This document shows, piece by piece, positions 43,293 to 53,900 of a DNA stretch of 64,000 nt. Both the position numbers and the translations under genes were made by a program. Below the pieces are notes generated by a model. It had not been told where the DNA came from and made no database searches. It saw nothing but the letters and a program-made list of their open reading frames with translations. Source of the stretch: Caulobacter sp. (GTDB taxonomy: Bacteria > Pseudomonadota > Alphaproteobacteria > Caulobacterales > Caulobacteraceae); the NCBI GenBank assembly GCA_029866155.1, contig JARWZW010000018.1:31594-95593 (forward strand), given 5' to 3'. Position 1 is the first letter of the stretch, and each line of letters starts with the position of its first letter.

Positions 43293-44039
43293 TCAGTCGG
43301 CCAGGCCCGCGGCCTCTCTTAAAACCCTGTCCACCAGTCCAGCGACCTGGTCCTGGCCTTCCGGGCCGTCGATCAGATCCTGCCGGACTTCCAGTTCCAG
43401 ATAGTCCAGCCCCCTGGCATCGGCATGCAGGGGGATGGTGTTGTCGACGCCATCCATGGCGTAAGGCTGGTTGTCCCCGACCAGATCGCCGAATTTCTCC
43501 TGCAACCGGCGCAGAACCGCGCGCGAGAAGGGGGAATCACCACGGTGCAGCACCCCGTAGAGCCAGGGGCGTCCATCACCCTTCCAGACCGGGGTAAAGC
43601 TGTGCAGCGACACCAGCAGGGTCGGACGCTCCGACCGGGCGTCAAGAATGCGGCTGATCTCGTCCTGGTAGGGGTCATAGATGGCGAGCCGCCTCGCCAG
43701 CCGGTCGGCGGGAGCCAGTGACCGGTTTCCCGGAATCGCCTGGCCGTCGCTCTCTTCGGGAATGGCGTCGTCAGCCTCGGGACGGCGATTGCAGTCGATC
43801 ACCAGCCGCGAATAGGCCTGGGAGACAAAACAGGCGTCGAGTCGGCTCGAGAGCCGCTCGCCGAGACCGGCGATCCCGATGTCCCAGGCGATATGGCGGT
43901 CCATGGCCGCCGGTGGGAGGCCAAGACCGCCCAGGCTGAGCGGCACCCTTCGACCCGCATGGTCACCCAGCAAGAGAAAGGGCGAGCCGCCAGCACGATT
44001 GGCGACAATACAGGGCGCGGGGTCCTGAAAGGTCAGCAT
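43293..44039 (-). CDS. N-formylglutamate amidohydrolase family protein
   Basis: A 248-residue zinc-dependent FGase-like protein. Visible motifs are LLLGDHAGRRVPLSLGGLGL near the N-terminus, HIAWDIGI, SRLVIDCNR, and VSLHSFTPVWKG, each in line with the family's metal- and substrate-binding residues. Classical FGases end histidine degradation, but no hut genes lie here, and many alphaproteobacterial paralogues have unknown substrates. ATG 44039 has GGGGAG upstream. It diverges from a transglutaminase pair. Confidence 0.88.
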   Translation of the reverse strand: MLTFQDPAPCIVANRAGGSPFLLLGDHAGRRVPLSLGGLGLPPAAMDRHIAWDIGIAGLGERLSSRLDACFVSQAYSRLVIDCNRRPEADDAIPEESDGQAIPGNRSLAPADRLARRLAIYDPYQDEISRILDARSERPTLLVSLHSFTPVWKGDGRPWLYGVLHRGDSPFSRAVLRRLQEKFGDLVGDNQPYAMDGVDNTIPLHADARGLDYLELEVRQDLIDGPEGQDQVAGLVDRVLREAAGLAD

Positions 44040-44080
44040 TGCGTTCGACTCCCCGGATGACTCGCTGCAACGATAGACCA

Positions 44081-45031
44081 ATGCCGATCCTGTCGATCCG
44101 CCATCTGACCCGATACCGGTACCGAAATCCGGTTACCCTGGGAGAACATCGTATGATGTTTCGTCCCAGGGAAAGCTACGACCAGAAACTGTTGGCTTGC
44201 GACCTGCTGATTTCACCCGAACCCAGCCGCCAGCATTATGTACAGGACGTGTTCGGAAACAGCGTCGGGATCGTCAATTTCTCTGGCCCGACCCGGGAGC
44301 TGGTCTTCGACAGCCGGGTCCGGCTCGATCACACGCCACTGCCCGCCTTCGCCGATCTAGACGGAGAGATAGAGGTCTATACGGGCGCCATGCCCTTCGA
44401 CTACAGCGCAGAGGACCTGCCCGACCTGCAGTCGTCCCTGCATCGTCCCTACTCGGATCCGGGAGATCTCGTTTCCCGCTGGGCCCGACGCTTCGTGCGC
44501 ACATCCGGGAAAACACCGCTTCAAAGCCTGCTCAGCGACATGACCCAGGCGATCTATGCCGAGTTTCGCTACGGCGCCCGCCTGGAAATAGGCACTCAGA
44601 CTCCCGTACAGACCCTAAGTCTCGGAACCGGCAGCTGCCGAGACTATGCGGTGCTGATGATGGACGCGGTCCGAAGTCTGGGCCTCGCTGCACGATTTGT
44701 GTCCGGGTATATCTACAGTCCCTATTCCGGCCCCTCTACGGTGGGCCGGGTCGGGGGCGGTCATACGCATGCCTGGGTGCGGGTCTATCTTCCGGCCTGC
44801 GGATGGATCGAGTTTGATCCGACCAACGGGATCGTCGGCAATGCTGACCTGGTGCGGGTCGCAGTCGCCCGGGACCCGAGGCAGGCTGTGCCCCTGCATG
44901 GAACCTGGGACGGAGAGGCCAGCGATTTCGCCGGAATGGACGTCGAGGTCCATGTGACCACCGAAACCGATGATCTCCGGTCGAGGCAACCCTCAATCGG
45001 CGTTTGGCCAGATCGCCTGGAAGGGGTATGA
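44081..45031 (+). CDS. Transglutaminase-like cysteine peptidase (first of two)
   Basis: A 316-residue protein with an N-terminal beta domain (PILSIRHLTRYRYRNPVTLGEHRMMFRPR) and a papain-like transglutaminase core. The catalytic triad is visible: Cys in GTGSCRDYAVLMMDAVRSLG, His in GGGHTHAWVRVYLP and Asp in WIEFDPTNG. In bacteria these domains act mostly as peptidases or amide-forming enzymes. They often sit with alpha-E and circularly permuted ATP-grasp genes, which I do not see here. It ends 7 bp before the second copy. Confidence 0.9.
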   Translation: MPILSIRHLTRYRYRNPVTLGEHRMMFRPRESYDQKLLACDLLISPEPSRQHYVQDVFGNSVGIVNFSGPTRELVFDSRVRLDHTPLPAFADLDGEIEVYTGAMPFDYSAEDLPDLQSSLHRPYSDPGDLVSRWARRFVRTSGKTPLQSLLSDMTQAIYAEFRYGARLEIGTQTPVQTLSLGTGSCRDYAVLMMDAVRSLGLAARFVSGYIYSPYSGPSTVGRVGGGHTHAWVRVYLPACGWIEFDPTNGIVGNADLVRVAVARDPRQAVPLHGTWDGEASDFAGMDVEVHVTTETDDLRSRQPSIGVWPDRLEGV

Positions 45032-45038
45032 GCAGCCT

Positions 45039-45851
45039 ATGCGCATAAAGACCGGGTTCGAGATCACCTACGAATGTCCGGTCGACACGCCGATGCTGTT
45101 GAGCCTAAGCGTGCACCCCTCCAGACGAGATGTCCTGGAAACCCCGGAGTGGCTTCAGACCAATCCCATGGTCCCGGTTCGGCAGTATCTGGATGGCTTC
45201 GGCAATATCTGCAGCCGGGTCCTGGCGCCGGCAGGTCGTTTCACTCTTTCATCGGATTTCATCGTTCGCGACAGCGGTCTGGTCGATGACTATGCCCCCG
45301 AGGCCCAGCAGATTGCCGTGCAGGACCTGCCCGACGAGGCTTTGGTCTATCTGCTCGGCAGCCGCTATTGCGAAACTGACCGGATGAGCAATCTGGCCTG
45401 GAATCTTTTCCAGCAAACGCCGCCTGGCTGGGCCCGGGTTCAGGCCATCTGTGACTATGTCCATAACCACATCAGCTTCGACTATCAGAAGGCCAGACCG
45501 ACAAAGAGCGCCCACGACGCCCACGAAGAACGATACGGGGTCTGTCGCGATTACGCGCACCTGGCCGTGACCCTTTGCCGGTGCATGAATATCCCGGCGC
45601 GCTACTGCACTGGATATCTGGGCGACATCGGCGTTCCCCTCCTCTTGCCGATGGATTTCAGCGCCTGGTTCGAGGTGTATCTGGGCGATCGCTGGTACGT
45701 TTTTGATGCCCGGAACAACCGCCCCCGCTGCGCCCGGGTGCTCATCGCCCGGGGCCGCGACGCCACCGATGTGGCCATCGCCAATACCTTCGGCTCGGCG
45801 CTGCTGGTCGACTTCAAGGTCGTCAGCGAATTGATCCCCGAAACGGCGTGA
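45039..45851 (+). CDS. Transglutaminase-like protein (second of two)
   Basis: A 270-residue relative of its upstream neighbour with a clear Cys region, ERYGVCRDYAHLAVTLCRC. The place of the catalytic His in copy one (HAWVRVYL) reads DFSAWFEVYLGDRWYVFDARNN here, so Ser stands at that position. Some subfamilies do have SAW, so activity should not be excluded. The start is ATG 45039. The pair looks like an old tandem duplication that has diverged a lot. Confidence 0.87.
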   Translation: MRIKTGFEITYECPVDTPMLLSLSVHPSRRDVLETPEWLQTNPMVPVRQYLDGFGNICSRVLAPAGRFTLSSDFIVRDSGLVDDYAPEAQQIAVQDLPDEALVYLLGSRYCETDRMSNLAWNLFQQTPPGWARVQAICDYVHNHISFDYQKARPTKSAHDAHEERYGVCRDYAHLAVTLCRCMNIPARYCTGYLGDIGVPLLLPMDFSAWFEVYLGDRWYVFDARNNRPRCARVLIARGRDATDVAIANTFGSALLVDFKVVSELIPETA

Positions 45852-45866
45852 CCGCCGGCTGGTCCC

Positions 45867-46541
45867 TTGCATCGCTATAGCCGCCCGCTTCGGGTGGTCG
45901 CCATTCTGCTGTCAAGTCTGGCCGGTTTCGTGGACGCTCTCGCCTTCCTGAAGTTGGGCGGTTTCTTCGTTTCCTTCATGAGCGGCAACTCCACGCGTCT
46001 GGCGGTCGGGCTGGCCGAACACAGTCAGGCGGCGTGGATCGCGGGTGGCCTGATCGCCATTTTCGTTCTGGGCGTCATTCTGGGCTCAACCCTTGGGCGT
46101 CGGGCCGGGCGCACCCGAAAGCCTGCCGTGCTGGGCCTGGTGACCCTGTTTCTGGTGGCGGCAGCCCTGGTTCATGATCTGGCCGGTGACCCGTGGGCCC
46201 TGGCCTCGAGCGGCTTTCTGGCCCTGGCGATGGGCGCCCTGAACGCCACCTTCGAGCGGGACGGCGATATCGCCATCGGGATCACCTACATGACGGGAGC
46301 CTTGGTGAAATTCGGTCAGCGGCTTTCCACCGCCCTGTCGGGCGGGGATCGTTGGGCCTGGGCGCCGTTCCTGCTGCTCTGGACCGGTCTCGTCAGCGGC
46401 GCCTGGCTGGGAGCCATCGCCTTCGACCAGCTGGGGTTCGACGCCATCTGGATCGGCGCGAGCCTGGGCGGCGTCCTGACCCTGGCGACACTCATCATCA
46501 GCCGTCGCAACCAACCGCCTCAGTCTACGGCAACAGTGTAG
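45867..46541 (+). CDS. DUF1275 (YoaK-like) membrane protein
   Basis: A 224-residue protein with six or so hydrophobic helices. The DUF1275 hallmark GFVDALAFLKLGGFFVSFMSGNSTRL is at the N-terminal end. A small-molecule transport function is suspected for the family but not shown. It appears to use a TTG start at 45867, 15 bp after the second transglutaminase gene. Its 3' end overlaps the converging SDR gene by 22 bp. Confidence 0.88.
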   Translation: MHRYSRPLRVVAILLSSLAGFVDALAFLKLGGFFVSFMSGNSTRLAVGLAEHSQAAWIAGGLIAIFVLGVILGSTLGRRAGRTRKPAVLGLVTLFLVAAALVHDLAGDPWALASSGFLALAMGALNATFERDGDIAIGITYMTGALVKFGQRLSTALSGGDRWAWAPFLLLWTGLVSGAWLGAIAFDQLGFDAIWIGASLGGVLTLATLIISRRNQPPQSTATV

Positions 46542-47299
46542 TTCAGGGCTAACCGCCCGCCGTCAGGATAGAGGGTCTGTCCCGTAAAATAGCTGGCGTC
46601 ATCGCTGGCCAGGAACACGGCCACCTTGCCGATCTCGTCTGGCTCGCCAAACCGCTTGAGCGGCGTGCGCGAAAGAATGCCTCGGGCTGCATCCGGGGTG
46701 GTCATGACCCCCTTCAGGATATCCGTGGCGATGGTCCCCGGCCCTATGGCGTTGACCCGGATTCCATGGGGCGCCAGCCCCAGGGCCATGGCCCGGGTTA
46801 GCTGGTTCATGGCGCCCTTCGAGGTCACATAGGCCAGCTGTGTCGGTATCGCCATGACCGCATTGATCGAGCTCATATTGATGATAGAGCCCTTCAGCCT
46901 CGACGCCACCATGACCTGGGCCACGGCCTGGCCAATCACAAAGGCGGCGCGCAGATTGACCGACAGCACCCGGTCAAAGTCCTCCAGGCTGGCGGTCAGG
47001 ATATCGCCGGCGGCCAGGATACCTGCATTGTTCAGCAGAAGGTCTATGGGCCCGATCAACGAGGCCGCTTCAGCCACGGCCCGTCTGGCGGCCTCGGCGT
47101 CGGAAACATCGCAGACCAGCCCAACGGCCCTCTGCCCCGTCTCGAAGGCGATGGCTGCAGCGGCCGCTTCAACCCCTTCAGCATCGAAATCCACCAGGAC
47201 CACATCGGCTCCCGCCCGGGCGAAGGCCAGGGCGCAGGCCTGACCGATACCGTGGGCCGCCCCGGTGACCAGAGCCTTCCTTCCGGCAAGCTTCATCAC
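46520..47299 (-). CDS. Short-chain dehydrogenase/reductase in the kyn operon
   Basis: A 259-residue SDR with [23 protein letters not shown] (cofactor loop), [23 protein letters not shown], the active-site [19 protein letters not shown] and the closing [13 protein letters not shown]. It overlaps the VOC gene by 4 bp. Being last in an operon with kynB and kynU, it may act on a product of tryptophan breakdown, but this is inferred. It overlaps the end of the DUF1275 gene. Confidence 0.9.
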   Translation of the reverse strand: MMKLAGRKALVTGAAHGIGQACALAFARAGADVVLVDFDAEGVEAAAAAIAFETGQRAVGLVCDVSDAEAARRAVAEAASLIGPIDLLLNNAGILAAGDILTASLEDFDRVLSVNLRAAFVIGQAVAQVMVASRLKGSIINMSSINAVMAIPTQLAYVTSKGAMNQLTRAMALGLAPHGIRVNAIGPGTIATDILKGVMTTPDAARGILSRTPLKRFGEPDEIGKVAVFLASDDASYFTGQTLYPDGGRLALNYTVAVD

Positions 47300-47736
47300 C
47301 AGACCCCGACATTGGGCATGGATGCCCAGGGCTCAGCAGGCGCCAGGGACGCCCCCTTCTGCAGTAGCTCGATGGAGATGCCATCCGGAGACCGGACGAA
47401 GGCCATATGGCCGTCCCGGGGCGGCCGGTTGATCGTCACACCACCATCCATCAGCTTCTGACAGGCCGCGTAGATGTCATCTACGGCATAGGCCAGATGT
47501 CCGAAATTGCGGCCGCCGGTATAGGCTTCAGGATCCCAGTTATGGGTCAGTTCAATCATCGGGCCCTTGCGCTCACCGGCCAGTTCCAGGTCATCGGGGG
47601 CCGCAAGGAACACCAGGGTGAAGCGGCCGCCGGCATTGTCGTAACGGGACACCTCGGCCAGACCCAGCTTGCCGCAATAGAAATCCAGGGCGGCGTCCAG
47701 GTCGGCGACCCGGACCATTGTGTGAAGATACTGCAT
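47296..47736 (-). CDS. VOC family (lactoylglutathione lyase-like) protein
   Basis: A 146-residue glyoxalase-fold protein with two beta-alpha-beta-beta-beta modules: [51 protein letters not shown], and [11 protein letters not shown]. His and Glu metal ligands are present (H in LHTMVRV, E in MIELTHN, H in FGHLAY, E in SIELLQ). It is close to glyoxalase I in pattern. AAAGGACA precedes the ATG. It sits between kynU and the SDR. Confidence 0.9.
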   Translation of the reverse strand: MQYLHTMVRVADLDAALDFYCGKLGLAEVSRYDNAGGRFTLVFLAAPDDLELAGERKGPMIELTHNWDPEAYTGGRNFGHLAYAVDDIYAACQKLMDGGVTINRPPRDGHMAFVRSPDGISIELLQKGASLAPAEPWASMPNVGVW

Positions 47737-47748
47737 GAAACTGTCCTT

Positions 47749-48981
47749 TCAGGTCACCGCCGCCCGACGGCGGTAGTCCGGATGATCATAGTCGCCACTG
47801 GAGACCACTTCGCCGAGGATATGGGCCGCCCTGGCCGACTGCGCAAAGCTCAGCGGCAGCGGCGAGAAACCAAATCGCAGGATGTCAGGGTCGCGGAAGT
47901 CGCCGATTACATTGCGCGCAATCAGCGCCTGGACGATCGCATAGCCGTCCGGATGACGAAAGCTGACATGCCCGCCACGGCTCAAGGCGTCCCGCGGCGT
48001 GGCAAGCTCCAGCAGCCCCGCCGCGGGTCCGGCCTCGACGATCGAAATGAACAGCTCGGTCAGGGCTGCGGCCTTGGCCCGGATTGCGGGCATCCCGGCG
48101 CGGACGGAAAGCTCCACCCCGCATTCCAGGGCGCTGACCCCGAGGACCGGCGGGGTGCCGCATGCAAATCGCGCAATGCCCCCGGCAGGGCTGTAGCGAT
48201 CCTCGAACCGGAACGGAGCGGCGTGGCCCATCCAGCCCGAGAGGGGAGAAACCAGACTGTCCTGATGGCGGCGGGCGACAAACAGGAAGGCCGGGGCGCC
48301 CGGCCCGCCGTTCAGATACTTGTAGCCGCATCCCACCGCCAGATCCGCCTCACAGCCGTTGAGGTCCACTTCCAGGACGCCGACACTGTGGCTCAGGTCC
48401 CAGATCACCAGAGCCCCCACCGCGTGAGCCGCGGCGGTAAGCCGCTTCATGTCCCGGATGGCGGAGGTCTTGTAGTGAGCGTGACAAAGAACGAGCACTG
48501 CTACATCGGGCGACAGGGCCGACTCGATCCCCGACGAGGGACGTAGTTCCAGACGACGTCCGTCGCCAAGGGTCCGGATGGCGCCCTCGAGCATGTAAAG
48601 GTCCGTAGGAAAATCGCCGGGCTCAGACAGAACAACCTTGCGCCCAGGACGGGCCTGCATGGCAGCAACCGCCAGCTTGTAAAGATTGGCGGATGTGGAA
48701 TCCGCAACGATCACCTCGCCCGGATCAGCGCCGACAAGCTCTGCGATCCGGTCACCGACCCGGAGCGGGGCGCCGAACCAGTCGTGGTCATTCCAGCCCC
48801 GGATCAGGCTCTGTCCCCATTCCTGTTCGACGACCAGGGCCAGGCGGGCGCGGCCGGCGACGGTCAGGGGCCCCAGAGAATTGCCATCCAGATAGATCAG
48901 CCCCTCGGGCAGACAGAAATCATCGCGAAATCCACGCAGGGGATCAGCGGCGTCCAGCGCCATCACATCAGCGTCAGTCAT
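47749..48981 (-). CDS. kynU: Kynureninase
   Basis: A PLP enzyme that cleaves kynurenine to anthranilate and alanine. It has 410 residues, the usual length. Visible are DGNSLGPLTV, VADSTSANLYKLAVAA, the Asp-bearing LVIWDLSHSVGVLEVDLNG, and the PLP lysine in GCGYKYLNGGPGAPAFL. The ATG overlaps the kynB stop by 4 bp. A tryptophan 2,3-dioxygenase gene is not in this window. Confidence 0.95.
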   Translation of the reverse strand: MTDADVMALDAADPLRGFRDDFCLPEGLIYLDGNSLGPLTVAGRARLALVVEQEWGQSLIRGWNDHDWFGAPLRVGDRIAELVGADPGEVIVADSTSANLYKLAVAAMQARPGRKVVLSEPGDFPTDLYMLEGAIRTLGDGRRLELRPSSGIESALSPDVAVLVLCHAHYKTSAIRDMKRLTAAAHAVGALVIWDLSHSVGVLEVDLNGCEADLAVGCGYKYLNGGPGAPAFLFVARRHQDSLVSPLSGWMGHAAPFRFEDRYSPAGGIARFACGTPPVLGVSALECGVELSVRAGMPAIRAKAAALTELFISIVEAGPAAGLLELATPRDALSRGGHVSFRHPDGYAIVQALIARNVIGDFRDPDILRFGFSPLPLSFAQSARAAHILGEVVSSGDYDHPDYRRRAAVT

Positions 48982-49613
48982 GTATCCAGTTCCCGCAGCA
49001 CGGCGCGCACCGGCGCCGCATCAAGCCCCACCAGCGGCAGGGGAAGGGCGATGAGTTCATAGTCCCCGGCCGGGGGTTCGCTCAGCATCAGCCCCTCAAG
49101 GATGGCCATACGGCGCGCTGCGACCATCGAGTGCGCCGCCATGGACTTGGAGGACTCGGGATCCAGAGAGGCTGTATCGACTCCGATCAACCTCACCCCG
49201 TGGTCTGAAAGCAAGGCGATCGACTCCGCCGCCACAGACTTGAAGTCGCTATCCCAATGGACCAGCGGAAACGTCTCATAGGTTCGCAGCAGGACCCGGG
49301 GCGGTGGATCGGCCAGCCAGGGCAAGAGGTCCGCAGGTTCGATCCGGGACCCGGTCCGGCGCAGATCGATCAGACGACAAGGTCCAATATAGAGCGCAAT
49401 GTCCACGGCCTCGATCGACCGCCCGCCTTCCGCGTAGTGAATGGGTGCGTCTGCATGGGTGCCAGCGTGAGCGGACTGGCTGAAGCGAGCCACATTGACA
49501 GGGCAGTCCGGCCCCATGGTCCAGACCGGCGACTGCTCGAACGGCGTGTCTCCGGGCCAGATCGGCATCCCGGGTCTGAGAGGCTGCGTGATGTCCCAGA
49601 GTCGACCTGTCAT
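48978..49613 (-). CDS. kynB: Kynurenine formamidase (cyclase-like, KynB type)
   Basis: It hydrolyses N-formylkynurenine to kynurenine and formate. The 211-residue product starts GRLWDITQPLRPGMPIWPGDTPF and holds the metal site SAHAGTHADAPIHY (HxGTHxDxPxH). The distal motifs VDTASLDPESSKSMAAH and PLPLVGLDAAPVRAVLR also match KynB. ATG 49613 gives the family length, while the tracked start at 49724 extends into the upstream promoter region. It leads the kynB-kynU-VOC-SDR operon. Confidence 0.92.
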   Translation of the reverse strand: MTGRLWDITQPLRPGMPIWPGDTPFEQSPVWTMGPDCPVNVARFSQSAHAGTHADAPIHYAEGGRSIEAVDIALYIGPCRLIDLRRTGSRIEPADLLPWLADPPPRVLLRTYETFPLVHWDSDFKSVAAESIALLSDHGVRLIGVDTASLDPESSKSMAAHSMVAARRMAILEGLMLSEPPAGDYELIALPLPLVGLDAAPVRAVLRELDT

Positions 49614-49813
49614 TCCCTGCTTATCAACTGCATCGGGCGCCAAGAAAAGGGCGAGTGATGGTTCCGCACTGTCACCGCGTCGCGACATGCGCGCGGTTGT
49701 TCCCCATTCTTTCTCCAATTTCATTTGCCGCGAGAGCGCAGCGCCGCCATATCAAAACACTGTTCAGATCAGGATCCCGGGGGGCGGGGCGCAGTCAGCG
49801 CATCGGCCGGGTG

Positions 49814-50929
49814 ATGCCGAAGGCCAATTCGACCATGAAGATCAAGACCTCTTACCTTGTCGCCGGGGGCTTCCTTGGCTCGGTCGTCATGTTGTTTGTC
49901 ATAAGCGGACTTTTCGAAGCCCTGGGCGGCGGCGACGACAAGGCCAAGGCAGCCGCACGGGCGAAGGCGGAAGCCAAGCCGGCGGCGCCGCTGGTGACCA
50001 CGGCGACCATCGTCGCCCAGATGCGTCCTGCGGCGATCATTCTGCGCGGCCGAACCGAATCTGCTCGCACCGTGATTGTCCGGGCCGAAACGGCCGGCCC
50101 GGTTACCGCCACCCCGGCTGCCGAAGGAGGTTTCGTCCAGAAGGGTGCAGTCCTCTGTCGACTTTCGGTCGATGCACGCCAGGCCACCCTCGACCAGGCC
50201 CGCGCAAACCTGCGGTCACGGCAACTGCAGCGAGAGGCCTCCGCCCGACTGGCGGAACAGGGCTTCCGCTCCCAGACACAGGTGCTGCAGGACCAGGCCA
50301 ATCTGGACGCGGCCCAGGCCGCAGTCCGCCAGGCGGAAGTCGCCCTCGAGCAGGTCAATATCCGGGCGCCGTTCAGCGGCGTCTTTGATCGCCGGGACGC
50401 CGAGGTCGGGACCTATCTGGCGCCGGGCGGCGCCTGCGGCACGCTCATTGAACTGGATCCCCTGGTCATCGTGGCCGACCTCGCTGAAAACCAGATCGGC
50501 CAGGTGGCGGTCGGCGACAACGCTCAGGCCGTCCTGAACTCCGGAGACGCCCTGTCCGGCCGGGTCCGGTTGGTCGCCCGCGACGCCGATCCCCAGACGC
50601 GAACCTATCGGGTCGAGGTCGTTGCGCGAAACCCGGGCGCCAGGGCGCGTTCGGGCCTGTCTGCCGACATCCGCATTTCGACCGGCGTGATCCCGGCGCA
50701 CCAGATCCCGTCCTCGGCCCTGGTCCTGGGCTCTGACGGCAAGCAGGGCGTACGCTACCTGGATAACGCCGCCAGGGTCGCCTTCGCGCCGGTGACGATC
50801 ATCGACGAGACTCCGGAAGGCATCTGGGTGACCGGCCTCGCCGGTACAGTCCAGTTGATCACGGTGGGCCAGTCCTATGTCACCGAAGGACAGTCAGTCC
50901 GGACCAGCAAGTCGGCGGGAGGCCAGTAG
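49814..50929 (+). CDS. RND efflux periplasmic adaptor (membrane fusion protein)
   Basis: A protein of 371 residues from ATG 49814 (ATG 49835 is an alternative). A membrane anchor, SYLVAGGFLGSVVMLFVISGLF, is followed by the biotinyl-lipoyl half VIVRAETAGPVTATPAAEGG and a short alpha hairpin rich in Gln/Ala (QARANLRSRQLQREASARLAEQGF). The second lipoyl half (IRAPFSGVFDRRDAEVGTYL) and a beta-barrel follow. It links the inner-membrane pump to a TolC-type channel. It is followed at once by the pump gene and diverges from kynB across about 200 bp. Confidence 0.92.
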   Translation: MPKANSTMKIKTSYLVAGGFLGSVVMLFVISGLFEALGGGDDKAKAAARAKAEAKPAAPLVTTATIVAQMRPAAIILRGRTESARTVIVRAETAGPVTATPAAEGGFVQKGAVLCRLSVDARQATLDQARANLRSRQLQREASARLAEQGFRSQTQVLQDQANLDAAQAAVRQAEVALEQVNIRAPFSGVFDRRDAEVGTYLAPGGACGTLIELDPLVIVADLAENQIGQVAVGDNAQAVLNSGDALSGRVRLVARDADPQTRTYRVEVVARNPGARARSGLSADIRISTGVIPAHQIPSSALVLGSDGKQGVRYLDNAARVAFAPVTIIDETPEGIWVTGLAGTVQLITVGQSYVTEGQSVRTSKSAGGQ

Positions 50930-50932
50930 CTT

Positions 50933-53900
50933 ATGATCTCCGCCATCATTCACGAGGCCATACGACGCCGCAAGGTGGTTCTGGGCGTGGCCGTTGTCGC
51001 CTCCCTGTTCGGCCTGCTGACCTATCTGAACCTGCCGCGAGAATCGTCTCCGGACATTCCTGTGCCCTTCGTCAGCATCACGGTTCCCTATCCCGGGGTC
51101 TCTCCTGAAGACGCCGAACGGTTGCTGGTCCGTCCCCTGGAAACCGAGCTCCAGTCCCTTGAGGGACTGAAGGAAATGAACGCGGTGGCGGCCCAGAATG
51201 CCGCCCTGGTTTATCTGGAATTCGAGGTAAACTTCGACAAGGACAAGGTTCTGGAAGACGTCCGGGCCAAGGTGGACCTTGCCAGGGGACGTTTTCCGCC
51301 TGACGCCGAAGAGCCGGTGATCAGCGAGAACAATGTCAATGATGACCCCTTCATCGGCATCATGTTGTTCGGCGCGGCCCCCGAGCGCAGCCTCTTCAAG
51401 ACCTCTCAGGCGCTGCAGGACCGACTGGAAGCCCTGCCCGGCGTCCTGCGAACAGACCTTGGCGGCGGCCGTGAGGAAGTTCTCGAGGTCACGATCGATC
51501 CGACCCGCATGCAGGCAGCCAATGTCAGCGCGAGCGAACTGGCCCAGGTGATCGGTCGCAACAACCAGCTGATCCCGGCCGGTAACCTGCGGACCGCCGA
51601 AACCGAATTTGCCGTCAAGGTGCCGGGCGTGGTGGAAAACCCTCAGGACATCCTGGCTCTTCCGATCAAGCGCAATGGCGATCGTTTGATCACCATTGGC
51701 GACATCGGTGATGTCCGGCGGACCTTCAAGGAACCGCGCCGCATCACCCGTTTCAACGGGCAGCCGACCTTTTCCATCGATGTGGTGAAACGGTCCGGAG
51801 CCAATATTCTGGACAGCGTCAAACAGGTCCGGGCGGCTGTGGCCGAAGAGCAGAAGCGATGGCCCGACACGATCCAGGTCGCCTACACCTTCGACGAGAG
51901 CGAGTTCATCGAACGAAGTCTGACGATTCTGGAAAGCGGACTGATCATCGCCACCATCCTGGTTATGACCATCATTGTCGGCAGTCTCGGAGTGAGACAG
52001 GGGATCATGGTCGGGGTTTCCATCCCCGTCTGTTTCATGATCGGGTTCCTTCTGCTCCAGGCCTTTGGCCTGACCTTGAACCAGATGGTTATGTTCGGGC
52101 TGGTCCTCGCGGTCGGCATCCTGGTTGATGGCGGCATCGTGGTTGTGGAATATGCCGACCGCAAGATGGCTGAAGGCATGGATCGGGAAGAGGCTTTCGC
52201 CGCTGCCGGCACCCGGATGTTCTGGCCCGTCGTCAACGGCACCCTGACAACCCTTTGCGCCTTTGTGCCGTTCCTCTTCTGGAACAGCATCGCCGGGAAA
52301 TTCATGAGCTTCCTTCCCATCACCCTGATGATGGTGCTGGGGGCGTCGATCTTTGTGGCCCTGATCTTCACCCCGGCCTTCGGATCGATCTTCGGGCGCA
52401 AACAGGGGATCGACTCAGAACATCTGGAAGAGATCCTGAAGTCGGAACATGGCGACCCCAGGGAGATGAAGGGATTCATGGGCTGGTATGCCCGAACCCT
52501 CTGGTCGGCAGGTCACCACCCATTCCGCGTCACCGCAGCCGCCCTGTTGGTGATGGTGGCGATCATCGTAGCCTTCGGATCCAAGACCCACCGCACCGAG
52601 TTCTTCCTGGACGAGGACCCGGAATCCGCCACGGTCTGGGTCAAGGCCCGGGGAAACCTGACCGCCGAATCTTCCGACCGACTTGTCCGACAGGTCGAGC
52701 AGCGGCTGATCGGCCTGAAGGGCATGGAGTCCATGTATGTGGCGTCTGGCAAGTTTAGCGGCGGTGGTCGCAGTGCTCCTCCCGCAGACGCCGTCGGCCG
52801 TATCCAGGTCGAGTTCCAGGACTTCGAGGATCGCAAGGCCCTGGGTCTGCGCGGCAAGGACATTACCGCCGCCATCCGTGAGCGGGTCGCAGATGTGCCC
52901 GGCGTTCTGACCGAGGTCCGGCTTCCCCAGGGCGGCCCACCCCAGGGCAAGGACGTCCAGGTCGAGCTTCGCGGCGCCGATCCTGCGGCTCTCAACCGGG
53001 CTGCTGACCTCATCAAGGCCAGGCTCGCCAGCGATCGGCAACTGATCGAGCAGGAGGACAACCGCGCGTCGCCCGGCATCGAGTTGAATCTCACGGTCGA
53101 TCGGGAAGCCGCCGGACGGTATGGCGTCGACGTCCTGTCCGTGGGTCAGGCGATCCAGTTCGTAACCACTGGCGTTCTGGCGGGACGCTTCCGTCCCGAC
53201 GACGCCGAGGACGAGCTGGATATCCGGGTCCGCTTCACCCCGGAAAACCGTAATCTGGCCGCCTTTGACCGGCTGAAGATCACAACGCCGTTCGGCCCGG
53301 TCCCGGCCAGCTATTTCGTCAAGGAAACCCCGTCACAGCAGGTGACCAGCATCCAGCGGAGGGACGCCCAGCGGCTGATCATCCTGCAGGCCAACACAAT
53401 CGAAGGGGTGGCCGCCAACCAGAAGATCGGCGAGCTTCGACCCTGGCTGGAAAAAGCCAACATAGACCCCAATGTGCGCTGGAAATTCACCGGGGCCGAC
53501 GAGGAAGGCCAGGAGGCGGCGCAGTTCTTCATTGTCGCCATGGTCGCCACCCTGTTCATGATGGCGGTGATCCTGCTGTGGCAGTTCAACAGTTTCTACG
53601 GGATCGTCGTGACCCTGTCGGCTGTCGTGCTGTCAACAATGGGTGTGCTTCTCGGCGTGGTCGTCAATCTGGCCAACACCTTCGACTACATCTCTGTGCT
53701 CATGCTTGGTACCGGGATTGTGGCCCTGGCGGGGGTGGTGGTCGGGCACAACATTGTCCTGGTGGACACCTATTACCAACTCCGAAGACAGGGCTATGAG
53801 GCCGATGAGGCGGCCATGCGCTCTGCCGTTCAGCGGTTCAGGCCGGTCATGCTGACCACGGTCGTGACGGTGGTCGGCCTGCTGCCGCTGATGTTCCAAC

